Source of the DNA: Thalassospira xianhensis MCCC 1A02616
Lineage (GTDB): Bacteria > Pseudomonadota > Alphaproteobacteria > Rhodospirillales > Thalassospiraceae
Length of the DNA stretch: 64,000 nucleotides
Direction: 5' to 3'
Assembly (NCBI RefSeq): GCF_003326475.1
Contig: NZ_JPWA01000006.1
Coordinates: 107,315 to 171,314 of the forward strand
Every line of letters begins with the position of its first letter. Position 1 is the first letter of the stretch. The notes beneath the pieces were generated by a model that had not been told where the DNA came from, did not search any database, and was given only the letters and a program-made list of their open reading frames with translations. This document shows, in pieces, positions 41,619 through 51,439 of this stretch. The translations under genes were made by a program, and so were the position numbers.

Positions 41619-42323
41619 ATGATTGATCTTTATTACTGGCCAACGCCGAACGGCCACAAAATCACGCTTTTCCTTGAAGAGGCCGGACTTGAATATAAAA
41701 TCCATCCGGTCAATATCGGGGCTGGTGATCAGTTCAAACCGGAATTCCTGGCCTTTTCGCCCAATAACCGCATGCCTGCGATCATTGATCAGAACCCGGC
41801 AGATGGCGGTGATCCCATCACGGTTTTTGAATCCGGTGCGATCCTGCAATATCTGGCAGAAAAAACCGGCAAGTTCCTGCCGACTGATGTGCGGGGCAAG
41901 AAAACCGTGATGGAATGGCTGTTCTGGCAGATGGGCGGACTTGGCCCGATGGCCGGTCAAAACCATCATTTCAGCGGTTATGCGCCGGAAAAAATCCCCT
42001 ATGCCATCACGCGTTATGTCAACGAAACCAATCGCCTTTATGGTGTGCTGAACAAGCGCCTTGAGGGTCGTACTTTTATCGCTGGTGACGATTATTCGAT
42101 TGCCGATATGGCCTGTTATCCGTGGATCGTCAGCCATGAAAAACAGCAGCAGGATTTGAACGACTTCCCCAACCTGAAACGCTGGTTCGAAAACATCAAA
42201 TCGCGCCCTGCAACCATCGCGGCCTATAAAGCTGGCGAAGGTCTTCGCAAGGAAGACGGACTGAGCGAAGAGGACAAGAAAGTCCTGTTTGGCCAGACCG
42301 CAAAAACCGCCAAAAATAACTGA
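41619..42323 (+). CDS. Glutathione S-transferase (YghU/YfcG-like)
   Basis: A 234-aa GST. YYWPTPNGHKITLFLEEAGL, then FSPNNRMPAIIDQNPADGGD and FESGAILQYLAEKTGKFLP, fit the Nu-class disulfide-bond reductase group, where Asn/Thr near the N terminus contact glutathione. The C domain has FIAGDDYSIADMACYPWI. AAGGAGG lies nine bases upstream. Nu-class enzymes reduce organic disulfides and peroxides rather than conjugate; applying that here is inference. Confidence 0.9.
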   Translation: MIDLYYWPTPNGHKITLFLEEAGLEYKIHPVNIGAGDQFKPEFLAFSPNNRMPAIIDQNPADGGDPITVFESGAILQYLAEKTGKFLPTDVRGKKTVMEWLFWQMGGLGPMAGQNHHFSGYAPEKIPYAITRYVNETNRLYGVLNKRLEGRTFIAGDDYSIADMACYPWIVSHEKQQQDLNDFPNLKRWFENIKSRPATIAAYKAGEGLRKEDGLSEEDKKVLFGQTAKTAKNN

Positions 42324-42472
42324 TCCCCAAACATCAGCAATCGGCATCTCCCATCAGTTAAATGGCGGGGGATGCCAAGGATGATCGCGAATTCGACGTA
42401 ATTGACTTACGGTCAAAAACACCTTTAAACTGATCCACAAATCATTGAAAACGTAAGCGTTCACGTCAGCCA

Positions 42473-42507
42473 ACGCACTATCCGCCTGATCAGGCCGGAG
42501 GGTGCGT
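42473..42507 (+). promoter_or_regulatory. Structured element upstream of the lipoprotein hydrolase
   Basis: ACGCAC and GTGCGT enclose TCCG...CGGA and an inner GCCTGATCAGGC palindrome, giving a 35-nt stem-loop with few mismatches. TTTGTG follows. It could terminate the upstream GST transcript or act as a leader structure. A weak promoter (TTGACT at 42402, TTAAAC at 42425) precedes it. Confidence 0.45.
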
Positions 42508-42554
42508 TTGTGACTCTCTGTCCGATGGCCCGAACAAACATTGATGGAGGGTTC

Positions 42555-43709
42555 ATGCTTCCCCGCCTTTGTCTGCTGGTTTCCTGTCTTGTACTGATTG
42601 CGTCATGCGCAGTCCCCCCGGATTCCCCGCGCTTCGAGCCTTCCGCAGATCTTCCGCCCTTTGAGCAGGACAGTTTTGCGGACTATGTGCGTGAAAATCG
42701 CGCGTGGATTTCCGAACACCGCGCCTTCATCAGCGACGACCGCGATCTTGAAATCGATATGAATGCGCCCTTTGAAATGCGCCCGGAAACCGCACCCAAA
42801 CGCGGCATTCTGTTTGTACATGGGCTTGGTTCCAGCCCGTGGTATTTCAGCGATATCGCAACAGCCATGGCAAAGGACGGATGGCTTGTCCGGTCAATCC
42901 TATTGCCCGGCCACGGAACGAAATCCGCTGACCTAATGCTGCCGTATCTCGACGATTGGGAAAAGATCATTGCCCACCAAACAACATTGCTGAAAAACGA
43001 GGTTGGCGAAGTCTGGCTGGGCGGGTTTTCAACCGGTGGAAATCTGGTAACCAGCTATGCCGCGCATGATCCAGATGTGAACGGTCTTTTACTGTTTTCG
43101 CCTGGCTTTTATCCGTCAAACGGGTATCTGTTTCTCGCCCCGGCAATTTCATATCTGTGGGATTGGGTTGATATCGACACGGAAGACAATATTCCCAATT
43201 ACCAATCCCTGCCTTCTCACGGGGCTAGCCTTTATTACCAGACCGTCAGCAAGGTTCAGGACGATCTGACCCGCGCGGATTTTAACCGCCCGGTGCTGAT
43301 CACCATGAGCCAGCATGACAGCGTCCTTGATCCCGTCGCCACACTCGATGCCTTCCAAAGTCGCTTCACCAATCCCCGGTCGCGTTTTGTCTGGTACGGC
43401 GAAACACCGCCAAACCTTGACGACACCCGTGTGACCGCGCTTTCCAGTAATCTGCTTGATGACCGCATAAGCACCTTTTCCCACATGAACGTGCTGTTTA
43501 CGCCTGAGAACCCCTATTATGGCAGGCGTGGCAGTCACATCATGTTTGAAAACGGCCAGGAAGGCATTCCCGTGCCAGAGGACTCAGAAACATTGTGGTT
43601 CGGGGCATGGGGCCAGATAACGCCGGGCAAATATCACGCCCGCCTGACATGGAACCCCTATTTCAACAACCTGCTTGCCGATATCCGCACGGTTACCAGC
43701 CAGCCATGA
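42555..43709 (+). CDS. Lipoprotein alpha/beta hydrolase
   Basis: A 384-aa protein. The N terminus is a lipoprotein signal (LCLLVSCLVLIASC, Cys near 18), so it is probably membrane-anchored on the periplasmic side. The hydrolase fold shows the oxyanion segment GILFVHGLGSSPWYFSDI, the nucleophile elbow WLGGFSTGGNLV (GxSxG), an acid near MSQHDSVLDP and a His in STFSHMNVLF. It resembles carboxylesterase/monoacylglycerol-lipase-like enzymes. The ATG at 42555 follows GGAGGG closely. It precedes the Zur-like palindrome, so it is not in the same regulatory unit as the next gene. Confidence 0.82.
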   Translation: MLPRLCLLVSCLVLIASCAVPPDSPRFEPSADLPPFEQDSFADYVRENRAWISEHRAFISDDRDLEIDMNAPFEMRPETAPKRGILFVHGLGSSPWYFSDIATAMAKDGWLVRSILLPGHGTKSADLMLPYLDDWEKIIAHQTTLLKNEVGEVWLGGFSTGGNLVTSYAAHDPDVNGLLLFSPGFYPSNGYLFLAPAISYLWDWVDIDTEDNIPNYQSLPSHGASLYYQTVSKVQDDLTRADFNRPVLITMSQHDSVLDPVATLDAFQSRFTNPRSRFVWYGETPPNLDDTRVTALSSNLLDDRISTFSHMNVLFTPENPYYGRRGSHIMFENGQEGIPVPEDSETLWFGAWGQITPGKYHARLTWNPYFNNLLADIRTVTSQP

Positions 43710-43832
43710 TCCTTGTCCTTGTCGCCATGCCCACCCCTCATGCGTCGGCATGGCGATGACATCGTCACAGCGTTGATCCAGCATTGATCCGACCTGAGCA
43801 TTTTCATTATTGCCTCATATCTCAAAACCCGA

Positions 43833-43860
43833 TAAATGTTATGTTATAACATAACATTTA
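43833..43860. promoter_or_regulatory. Zur-type operator, 28-nt perfect palindrome
   Basis: The core TGTTATGTTATAACATAACA is flanked symmetrically by TAAA and TTTA. It matches the GTTATA/TATAAC logic of proteobacterial Zur boxes and ends 12 nt before the start codon of the CobW-family gene, overlapping its translation signals. Confidence 0.85.
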
Positions 43861-43872
43861 AAAGGAACCGCC

Positions 43873-45099
43873 ATGCAACGCCTTCCCGTTACGGTTCTGT
43901 CCGGGTTTCTTGGTGCGGGCAAAACCACCCTGCTTAATCATGTGCTGAACAATCGTGCCGGACTGAAAGTCGTCGTAATCGTCAATGATATGAGCGATGT
44001 CAATATCGACGCCGACCTGATCCGTGATGGCGGGGCAGCACTTTCGGCCATGGATGAAAGGCTGGTCGAAATGACCAATGGCTGCATCTGCTGCACGCTA
44101 CGTGACGATCTTTTGATTGAGGTTCGCCGTCTGGCCGAAGAAGGCCGGTTTGACTATCTGCTGATCGAATCAACCGGCATATCCGAACCGCTACCAGTCG
44201 CCGCAACATTCGATTTCCGCGATGAAAACGGCCAGTCGCTAGGCGATATCGCGCAACTGGACACGATGGTTACGGTTGTTGATGCCGCCCGCATGATCGC
44301 CGATTACAGCAGCACCGATTTCCTTAATGACCGCGGCGAAAGCCTTGGCGAGGAAGATGACCGCAGCATCGTCGATCTTCTGGTCGATCAGATCGAATTT
44401 GCCGATGTGATTGTGCTCAACAAGCTTGATCTGATTGGTACAGACGAACGCACAATCGTGCTTGGCATCATTCGCGCGCTGAATGCCGATGCCAAAATCA
44501 TCGAAACCGATCATGGCCGGGTTGATCCGCATGAAATCCTGAATACCGGCCTGTTTGATTTCGAACGTGCACAGGATCACCCGCTTTGGGCCAAGGAACT
44601 ATATGGCTTTGCCGACCATGTGCCCGAAACCGAAGAATACGGCATCAAAAGCTTTACCTTCCGCACCCCCTTGCCGTTTCACCCCAAACGGTTTTACGAT
44701 TTCATCCATTCCGAATGGCCGGGCATCGTGCGCGCCAAGGGGCATTTCTGGATCGCCACCCGCCCGAACTGGGTTGGCGAAATCAGTCAGGCCGGGGCTG
44801 CGGTAAAGCACGAGGCCCTTGGCACATGGTGGTGCGCCGTACCGCGTGATCGCTGGCCCGACAACAATGACTGGCGCGATAAAGTTTTATCAAACTGGGA
44901 TCCGACCTTTGGCGACCGTCGGCAGGAAATCGTCTTTATCGGTCTTGCCGGTCAGATGCACGAAGCCGCCCTGCGCGCCCGTCTTGCAGACTGCCTGATA
45001 GACGAGGACGAGGCGATTAATGCCGGAAAATTCGACCCCGCCCGCTATAAATCCCTGACCGATCCGTTCCCGGTTTGGGGCCGCAAAGCCGCATCATAA
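43873..45099 (+). CDS. CobW/COG0523-family GTPase, probable zinc chaperone
   Basis: A 408-aa G3E-family GTPase. Walker A is [11 protein letters not shown] (11-21), the metal-binding CxCC is in [12 protein letters not shown] (Cys 71, 73, 74), the Walker B region is [12 protein letters not shown], and the guanine motif is NKLD. The C-terminal CobW_C domain has [15 protein letters not shown]0523 proteins of the ZigA/ZNG1/YeiR group hand zinc to client enzymes under zinc starvation. The Zur-like palindrome directly upstream supports zinc rather than cobalt or nickel. The segment is His-poor. It appears monocistronic. Confidence 0.9.
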   Translation: MQRLPVTVLSGFLGAGKTTLLNHVLNNRAGLKVVVIVNDMSDVNIDADLIRDGGAALSAMDERLVEMTNGCICCTLRDDLLIEVRRLAEEGRFDYLLIESTGISEPLPVAATFDFRDENGQSLGDIAQLDTMVTVVDAARMIADYSSTDFLNDRGESLGEEDDRSIVDLLVDQIEFADVIVLNKLDLIGTDERTIVLGIIRALNADAKIIETDHGRVDPHEILNTGLFDFERAQDHPLWAKELYGFADHVPETEEYGIKSFTFRTPLPFHPKRFYDFIHSEWPGIVRAKGHFWIATRPNWVGEISQAGAAVKHEALGTWWCAVPRDRWPDNNDWRDKVLSNWDPTFGDRRQEIVFIGLAGQMHEAALRARLADCLIDEDEAINAGKFDPARYKSLTDPFPVWGRKAAS

Positions 45100-45132
45100 A
45101 AAAGCCGCCAGCCTTTTAACAAGGCTGGCGGC
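45098..45132 (-). terminator. Intrinsic terminator of the chemoreceptor gene
   Basis: GCCGCCAGCC / GGCTGGCGGC, a 10-bp perfect stem with T6 on the minus strand. It lies within the end of the convergent pair and may also slow plus-strand transcription. Confidence 0.87.
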
Positions 45133-45158
45133 ATCATTGTCGATAGCGAACCCGCAAC

Positions 45159-46850
45159 TTAGGCGCTGCGAACCTCGGCCAGGAAGGCTTCGACGGCATC
45201 GTTCAGAACCGCCGCCTGACGTCCAAGCCCTTCGGCAAGGCCAAGCACCTCGTTCGAAAGTTTTTCGGCATCATCGGCGGCCGACGAGACGCCCGTGATG
45301 TTTTCCGAAACATCACGCGTGCCATGTGCGGCCTGTTCGACATTGCGTGCGATTTCCTGGGTTGCGGCACCCTGTTCTTCAACGGCAGCCGCAATCGTGG
45401 TTGTCGCCCCGTCAAGACGGCGGATCGTTTCGGCAATCTCGGCAATGGCCGTTACCGCGTTGGATGTCGCGACCTGAATATCACCGACCTGGGATCTGAT
45501 ATCCTCAGTCGCGCGGGCGGTCTGGTTGGCAAGGTTTTTGACCTCGTTGGCCACCACGGCAAAGCCTTTGCCCGCATCACCGGCTCGCGCCGCCTCGATG
45601 GTTGCGTTAAGTGCCAGAAGGTTGGTCTGTTCGGCAATATCGGTAATCAGCGAAACCACTTCGCCAATCTGGTTTGCCGCCTCGGCCAGAAGTTCGATCT
45701 TCTGATGGGTGTCTTCGGATGTCCGAACCGCCCCATTGGCAATGCTTGACGATTGCGCCACCTGATTGCTGATTTCCGCGATTGAGGCGCTCAATTCCTC
45801 GGCTGCGGATGCAACCGTTTCCACGTTGCTCGACATTTCGTGCGAGGCTGCGGAAACAAGGGTCGACCGCTGTCCGACCTGTTTGGAGGTATCCGTCATC
45901 GCATTTGCCGATGTCTGCATATGGCCCGATGCTTCTGTCACCTGCCCGACAACGCGGCCTACCGTCGCTTGGAAACTGTCAGCAAGCTGGCGCATTGCCT
46001 CGCGCTTTTCAGCTTCGGCACGTTTTTCCTGCGCGATTTGCGCCTCGCGCATTTCTTCCATTTCGATGGTCTTCGATTTGAAGATATCCATCGCACGTGC
46101 CAGGTCGCCGATCTCGCTTTTCTGATCGGTGTATTTGACTTCGATCTTATGATCACCCTGCGACAGACGCAGCATGTTTTCCGAAATGGCATAAAGCGGA
46201 CGGGTAATACCGCGGCTGATCATCAGCGACACGCCAACAACCGCACACAGAACCGCCAGTGCAACCAGCCCCATGACCAGCATGCTCTGCATGAAGACCG
46301 CGTTCACATCATCAATGTAAATCCCGGTGGCAACAACCCAACCCCAAGGCTTGAACGCCTTGACGAAAGAAAGCTTCGGACGGAGCTGGTCAGAATTCGG
46401 CACCTGATAGGTGTAATCGACAAAGCCCTGGCCGTCTTCTTTGGCAACACGGGCGAATTCGCGGTAATGGTGTTTGCCCGATCCGTCGACGGAATTGCTC
46501 ATATCCTTGCCGACAAGATCCTTCTTGATGTCATGAATAAGAACAACCGGCGTATAATCAAAGACAAAGAAATAGTTGGTTTCATCATATCGAAGAGCCG
46601 CCACCGCCGCCTTGGCCGCATTCTGGGCCTGTTCGGTGGTCAGTTCACCGGACTGTTCCATCGCATGGAAATGCCCTATCAGACTGATTGTTGATTCAAC
46701 AAGGTTCTGTGTCTTGGCCTTGCGATCCTCAAGCATGTTGCTGCGCAATTCGGTCAGACCGAACGCCCCAACCAGCAGGGCTGCAAGAATTGCCCCTGCG
46801 ACGATGATCAGCATTCGTGTGCCGATCTTCATTGAATTCAGATTGAACAT
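45159..46850 (-). CDS. Methyl-accepting chemotaxis protein with single Cache domain
   Basis: A 563-aa transmembrane receptor. TM1 is near 10-32. The periplasmic part is an sCache_2 domain ([20 protein letters not shown] then [20 protein letters not shown] and [19 protein letters not shown]). TM2 is followed by HAMP ([20 protein letters not shown]) and the MCP hairpin with its invariant tip ([20 protein letters not shown] then [18 protein letters not shown]). It would signal through CheW/CheA. The C terminus lacks a CheR-tethering pentapeptide. The ATG at 46850 is the best-placed of several; GGGGATGGA lies just upstream. Confidence 0.92.
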   Translation of the reverse strand: MFNLNSMKIGTRMLIIVAGAILAALLVGAFGLTELRSNMLEDRKAKTQNLVESTISLIGHFHAMEQSGELTTEQAQNAAKAAVAALRYDETNYFFVFDYTPVVLIHDIKKDLVGKDMSNSVDGSGKHHYREFARVAKEDGQGFVDYTYQVPNSDQLRPKLSFVKAFKPWGWVVATGIYIDDVNAVFMQSMLVMGLVALAVLCAVVGVSLMISRGITRPLYAISENMLRLSQGDHKIEVKYTDQKSEIGDLARAMDIFKSKTIEMEEMREAQIAQEKRAEAEKREAMRQLADSFQATVGRVVGQVTEASGHMQTSANAMTDTSKQVGQRSTLVSAASHEMSSNVETVASAAEELSASIAEISNQVAQSSSIANGAVRTSEDTHQKIELLAEAANQIGEVVSLITDIAEQTNLLALNATIEAARAGDAGKGFAVVANEVKNLANQTARATEDIRSQVGDIQVATSNAVTAIAEIAETIRRLDGATTTIAAAVEEQGAATQEIARNVEQAAHGTRDVSENITGVSSAADDAEKLSNEVLGLAEGLGRQAAVLNDAVEAFLAEVRSA

Positions 46851-46977
46851 TTCCATCCCCATATACCAGTGCCGGGTCATCCCCCGACATGTTGGCAACG
46901 TTTTATTCTTTTCAAGGAACCCCTAACCATCGCCTCGACCATGAGTTGAATCAAAGCAGGCTCCGGAATAATCAGAC

Positions 46978-46996
46978 TATAATATTGGATATTATA
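46978..46996. repeat. AT-rich inverted repeat with back-to-back TATAAT
   Basis: TATAATAT tgg ATATTATA, an 8-bp perfect inverted repeat between the divergent chemoreceptor and VOC genes. TATAAT occurs at both ends on opposite strands, but no good -35 sits at 16-18 nt for either. Confidence 0.4.
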
Positions 46997-47113
46997 TTTA
47001 CACATGTTTCGGCTGTGATTTTAGTCACTTCCGCAACTTAATTTGTCGCGGGTTATATGGCATAATCACAAACGGACAGGATTGAACGCACCGATTGAAA
47101 CGGAGCCATTGCC

Positions 47114-47548
47114 ATGACCGATCCGCATTCCGTAAAAGAGTCCAACATCCACGGGGTTGTGATTCCTGCCCTGCATTATGATGATGCCCGAGCCGCTATC
47201 GAATTTCTGTGCCGCGCCTTTGGCTTTGAAAAACACGCGATCTATCAAAACGAGGACGGCATTGTCGAACATGCCGAACTGGTTTTTGGCAACGGCCTGA
47301 TCATGCTGGGTCAGGTCCGCGACAGTGCCTATGGCAAACTGACCCGCCGCCCCAGCGATATTGGCGGGGTAACCCAAAGCATCTATATTATTGTCCCCGA
47401 CGCCGATCTTCATTATGCCCGTGCCGTTGCCGCCAGCACCGAAATCGTCATGCCACTTGAAGAACAGGACTACGGCGGCAAGGTTTATTCCGCACGTGAC
47501 CCCGAAGGCCATATCTGGAGCTTCGGGACATATGATCCCTTTGGCTGA
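47114..47548 (+). CDS. VOC-family protein (PhnB/YdcG-like)
   Basis: A 144-aa VOC protein: VVIPALHYDDARAAIEFLCR then FGFEKHAIYQNEDGIVEHAE, and a final GKVYSARDPEGHIWSFGTY. The C-terminal arrangement resembles the PhnB-like/glyoxalase_9 group. Ligand and reaction are unknown. It is followed by the TspO gene 75 nt downstream on the same strand and might be cotranscribed. Confidence 0.82.
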   Translation: MTDPHSVKESNIHGVVIPALHYDDARAAIEFLCRAFGFEKHAIYQNEDGIVEHAELVFGNGLIMLGQVRDSAYGKLTRRPSDIGGVTQSIYIIVPDADLHYARAVAASTEIVMPLEEQDYGGKVYSARDPEGHIWSFGTYDPFG

Positions 47549-47623
47549 TCCAAAACTGCGCCCCTTGCGAAAAATCGTTTTTCACCAATCTATTGGAAGT
47601 CAATTGGCAATCAGGGGCATAAG

Positions 47624-48133
47624 ATGATCAACAGCACCGAAACCGCCTTCCGGCCCAATCACCGCACGCGCGTTTTTGCGCTGATTGCGTTCATGGTGTT
47701 GTGTCTGATCATCTCGGCGGCAGGCGGCGCGGTAACGGCGACCAGTGTCAATGACTGGTACCCGGCATTGCAAAAACCGTTCTTCAATCCGCCCAACTGG
47801 CTGTTCGGCCCGGCATGGAGCCTGATTTATTTCCTGATCGCATTTAGCGGCTGGCGCGTCTGGCTAAAGCGCGGGATTGACGGGGCAAAGGGGGCGTTTG
47901 CGGTATATGCAGTCCAACTGACCCTGAACCTTCTATGGTCATTTCTGTTTTTCGGGGCGCAATCGCCGCTTCTGGGGCTGATTGATATTGTGCCGTTGCT
48001 GATCCTGATCATCATCAATTGCGCGATGTTCTGGCGGATTGATCAATTGGCCGGAATGCTTCTGGTTCCCTATGCACTTTGGGTTGGCTTCGCCACTATG
48101 CTGAACGGAGCGATTTATTTCCTGAACCCGTAA
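47624..48133 (+). CDS. tspO: TspO/MBR-family tryptophan-rich sensory protein
   Basis: A 169-aa five-TM protein. Family signatures are SVNDWYPALQKPFFNPPNWL, GPAWSLIYFLIAFSGWRVW and LNLLWSFLFFGAQSP. TspO binds porphyrins and cholesterol-like ligands and, in Rhodobacter, lowers tetrapyrrole-pathway gene expression in oxygen. The N-terminal 16 residues are a polar extension. No photosynthesis gene is in the window, so a stress- or porphyrin-related role is more likely than photopigment control. Confidence 0.93.
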   Translation: MINSTETAFRPNHRTRVFALIAFMVLCLIISAAGGAVTATSVNDWYPALQKPFFNPPNWLFGPAWSLIYFLIAFSGWRVWLKRGIDGAKGAFAVYAVQLTLNLLWSFLFFGAQSPLLGLIDIVPLLILIIINCAMFWRIDQLAGMLLVPYALWVGFATMLNGAIYFLNP

Positions 48134-48185
48134 AACGAGGGGTTTTTGAAACTCGCCGAAAACCCGCCATTGCGAAATGACAGGA

Positions 48186-49394
48186 TTAATCCCGCTTTCG
48201 CCCGGTAATCACGCCGCCCAACGGCAGCATCTGGATCGCCACCCCCGCCAGCACACAGAACCCCGCCCCGGCAAGAAACGTCATATCCGATCCGGTAAAT
48301 TCCCAAAGTACCCCCGCCAGAACATTACCGATCAGAAGCGCTCCACCACAGATCAGATTAAACATGCCAAACGCAGAACCGCGCAATTCGGCCGGGGCAT
48401 GATCGGCAATCAGGGTCGCAAGCAATCCTTGCGACATGCCCATATGCATCCCCCAAAGAATAATCCCCAGAAGATATCCGCCCTTTCCAGGCAAAAATGC
48501 AATTGCAAGATCGGCCGTGGCAAGAACACCGATACTGCCCGCCAAAAGCCCGCCTCGTCCGATCCGGTCGGATAAAACACCCATCGGATAGGCACACAAA
48601 CCATAGATCGCATGCATCAACACCATCACCAGCGGCACAAGGCTAACGGCAATTCCGGACTGCTCGGCACGCAAAAGCAGAAATGCCTCGCTAAATCGTG
48701 CCAGCATCAGGATGGCCGCCACAATCATCACCATCCAGCAGGCCCGGTTTAGCTTCGCGGCCTGACGCAGGATCGCCGGGCGTGATTTTGCCACATAGGG
48801 TTTCTGCGGTTCGCGAATACCGAAAATCAGCAATCCGATCGCGGCCGCGGCCGGAAGAACCGCCAGCCAGAAAACCAGCGTGAAATCGGCCCCGGAAAAC
48901 AGCATCACACCAACCGCAATCAGCGGCCCGATAAAGCCACCCATGGTATCAAGCGATTTTCGCAAACCGAAACTGGCGCCTCGCGCATCGGGCGGCGCAG
49001 CATCGGCAATCAACGCGTCACGCGGTGCGCTTCGGATACCCTTTCCGATACGATCAATGAATTTGGCGGTAACAATATGCCCCACCCCGTCCGCCAGCGG
49101 AAAGATCGGGCGCGACAAGGCACCAAGACCATAACCCACGACCGCAAGCCATTTGCGACTTGCAAGCATGTCGGACAGAACACCGGCAAACAGCTTGGTC
49201 ACGGTTGCCGTTGCCACCGCAATCGCCTCTATCATGCCAATCGCAAGCGCCGATACCCCCAGACCACTGACCAGATAAAGCGGCAGCAGGGTCTGAACCA
49301 TTTCCGATGAGACATCCATCAACAGGCTGACAAAGCCGAGTATCCAGACTGTTTTCGGAATTGATTGCAACGGGATGCGGGAAAGAACCGACAT
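48186..49394 (-). CDS. MFS transporter
   Basis: A 402-aa protein with twelve TM helices. The conserved loop 2-3 motif appears as AGVLSDMLASRKWLAVVGYG, then KFIDRIGKGIRSAPRDALIA, and a second copy in the C half, MGVLSDRIGRGG. The N terminus, FVSLLMDVSSEMVQTLLPLY, marks a widespread group of uncharacterised bacterial MFS proteins, often drug-export-like. I chose the ATG at 49394; an in-frame ATG at 49457 would add 21 non-hydrophobic residues. It is followed 48 nt away by the convergent tspO gene. The substrate is unknown. Confidence 0.83.
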   Translation of the reverse strand: MSVLSRIPLQSIPKTVWILGFVSLLMDVSSEMVQTLLPLYLVSGLGVSALAIGMIEAIAVATATVTKLFAGVLSDMLASRKWLAVVGYGLGALSRPIFPLADGVGHIVTAKFIDRIGKGIRSAPRDALIADAAPPDARGASFGLRKSLDTMGGFIGPLIAVGVMLFSGADFTLVFWLAVLPAAAAIGLLIFGIREPQKPYVAKSRPAILRQAAKLNRACWMVMIVAAILMLARFSEAFLLLRAEQSGIAVSLVPLVMVLMHAIYGLCAYPMGVLSDRIGRGGLLAGSIGVLATADLAIAFLPGKGGYLLGIILWGMHMGMSQGLLATLIADHAPAELRGSAFGMFNLICGGALLIGNVLAGVLWEFTGSDMTFLAGAGFCVLAGVAIQMLPLGGVITGRKRD

Positions 49395-49487
49395 GAATGC
49401 GCCCGGCCTATGGTGAAAGACACCACAAGCCAATACGCGATTGATTGTCATCTGCAAATAGATAAATCAGCCAGAACGCTGTTATGA

Positions 49488-50324
49488 CTAGCTGCTTGGC
49501 TGTGCCACGACAGCCTGGTCGCCGATTTCCTCGGCGGCTTCGACCGGTTCCACATCGCCGACGGGGGCGACATTATCCATACCCAGCCGCCCGACAGACG
49601 GCAGGCGCAGAGCCGGACGATTGAAATCGATGCCAAGATTAAGGCCGAGCAGGTTCAACTCGATCCCTTCTTCAAGACCGATGGAAAAACCAAACAGTCC
49701 CAACAGATTTGCCTGCACGCCCTGCCCACTAGGCGATAACCCGACCGGATCGGTGATGGCACGGAAATCCTTGCCGATTGCATTGGCCGGCATATCAAGA
49801 TCAAGGTCGGGTACGTTGCGTCCAATATGGGCGACAAATGTATTGCTGTTTGGCCCCGGATAGCTGCGATACTGATCCGGGTAGGGATAGCTATCAATCG
49901 CGGCTTCGACCTGATCGATCAGATCATCGACACCCTCACCGCGATGATCGGCAAGAATTTGCGGCTCAGACCCGAACCACAAGCCATCGGGCAAGGCATA
50001 GTTCTTGCGCACGACGTTGCCACTGCCCCAGCCAACCACGTCATAACGCGTATAGCTGGTTTCACCGGCCCGCTTATAGATGATCCACGGATGAACCGCG
50101 AAATAACCGCGCCAGCCATAGGTATGGGCCGCCATGACCTGTACAATCGCAATATCGGCATTCGCTGCCGGATCAGGGGCAACACCCGATGAATGTCGCG
50201 GTGCATTACGCCATGTCTGGCGCTTTTCCGCCTTTTCGGCGGGGGGATCCTGCGCAAGGCTGATGCCAAATGGCAGCACAAGCATTGCCAGCAGGCCCAG
50301 AATGAAATTCCTGCCTTTTCTCAC
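49488..50324 (-). CDS. Exported DUF3750-family protein
   Basis: A 278-aa protein with a signal peptide (RNFILGLLAMLVLPFGISLA). The core IAIVQVMAAHTYGWRGYFAV then HPWIIYKRAGETSYTRYDVV and YPGPNSNTFVAHIGRNVPDL is the DUF3750 domain, of unknown function. The SYPGPNSNTF motif recalls the YPGPNCNTF-like active-site lines of some uncharacterised hydrolase-like families, but catalysis is unproven. A Val/Glu-rich tail follows. The start is GTG at 50324, seven nt after CAGGA. Confidence 0.75.
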   Translation of the reverse strand: MRKGRNFILGLLAMLVLPFGISLAQDPPAEKAEKRQTWRNAPRHSSGVAPDPAANADIAIVQVMAAHTYGWRGYFAVHPWIIYKRAGETSYTRYDVVGWGSGNVVRKNYALPDGLWFGSEPQILADHRGEGVDDLIDQVEAAIDSYPYPDQYRSYPGPNSNTFVAHIGRNVPDLDLDMPANAIGKDFRAITDPVGLSPSGQGVQANLLGLFGFSIGLEEGIELNLLGLNLGIDFNRPALRLPSVGRLGMDNVAPVGDVEPVEAAEEIGDQAVVAQPSS

Positions 50325-50470
50325 CAATCAATCCTGTCAGATGTCATATTTCACTAATGTTACGATGTGATCCGACAAATAAGATCAAAAAAAGGCAAGT
50401 CTATCGCAAAGCAGCATCAAAAATCTGTGAGGCTTTACGACAATTCTGCGACATTTGGCTCTCCTCGCCT

Positions 50471-51439
50471 TTATGGCCACGCAGCAAAGGTATTATCGCG
50501 CGCCCGTTCCTCGGCCCGGCGCAGGCGTCGGTAGGCCCCGGGTGCCTCGCCCATGTAACGTTTGAAAAACCGGCTGAAATAGGCCGGATCGCGAAAACCA
50601 AGCCCATAAGCAATCTGTGCGACCGCCAGCGGACTTTGTTCCAGCCGCATGCAGGCTTCACGAATAACCCGCTCATGCACAAGTGTCAGGGGCGGCTTGC
50701 CCGTCGCCCGCATCACCGCCGACCCCAGCCGTCTTTCACTGACGCCAAGGGCCGTGGCATAATCGGCAATGTTCCAATGTTCGCGAAAATGCAGTTCAAG
50801 CACCTGCAAAAACCGCTGGAAGGTGATCGAGCCGGGGCGATGTTTGTCACGCTGTTCGATTACTCCCTCGGCCAGACGCAGAACCATCGTCAGAATGATC
50901 TGCAAATGCGCACCAACCACTATCCCAGCACCAAGCCCATTTTGCATAAGCTCCGCCCGGATCGCATCAAAGCTGCGCGCAAGTAACGTCAGGTTATTGC
51001 TGCCCTCCGCCGGGGTGACATTATGAACCGTATCGGCGGCAAACCGCAACGGCAGCCCTCCGCCCGGCAATACGGATGTGCCAGATAAACTATCCCCGCA
51101 ATGGCGCGCCACCAGATCGTCCGCTACCGACAGCAAATAGCCATCTGCCCCGGCCAACACCGAAATCGCCTGTGTTTCACCAAGCGGCAGCCACACAAGG
51201 GCCGGTGCACGGCAATCAATCATGCCCTGACGCAGCCGGATGCGCGCTCGCCCCGACAACATCAAAACCGCATAGCACCGATCCCGTCGACCGGGATCAT
51301 TCATCACCCAGTCCTGCACGGATAACACATGATCGAACCGGTCCATCACCGCCTGTGTTGTCACTGGTACCGGGTCGCCGAACGACTGTCCGCCGATTGG
51401 CGTTTGACGATGGTCTTCTGCCATCACCGATGAAACCAT
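50471..51439 (-). CDS. AraC-family transcriptional regulator
   Basis: A 322-aa regulator with an N-terminal ligand domain of the AraC_binding_2 type and a C-terminal double HTH: NIADYATALGVSERRLGSAV then GKPPLTLVHERVIREACMRL and VAQIAYGLGFRDPAYFSRFF. Such regulators (XylS/BenR group) often sense aromatic acids. It diverges from the livJ-like gene across 316 bp, so it probably activates that transport and aldehyde-dehydrogenase operon. The start is either ATG 51439 or the in-frame ATG at 51424; neither has a good Shine-Dalgarno. Confidence 0.87.
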   Translation of the reverse strand: MVSSVMAEDHRQTPIGGQSFGDPVPVTTQAVMDRFDHVLSVQDWVMNDPGRRDRCYAVLMLSGRARIRLRQGMIDCRAPALVWLPLGETQAISVLAGADGYLLSVADDLVARHCGDSLSGTSVLPGGGLPLRFAADTVHNVTPAEGSNNLTLLARSFDAIRAELMQNGLGAGIVVGAHLQIILTMVLRLAEGVIEQRDKHRPGSITFQRFLQVLELHFREHWNIADYATALGVSERRLGSAVMRATGKPPLTLVHERVIREACMRLEQSPLAVAQIAYGLGFRDPAYFSRFFKRYMGEAPGAYRRLRRAEERARDNTFAAWP

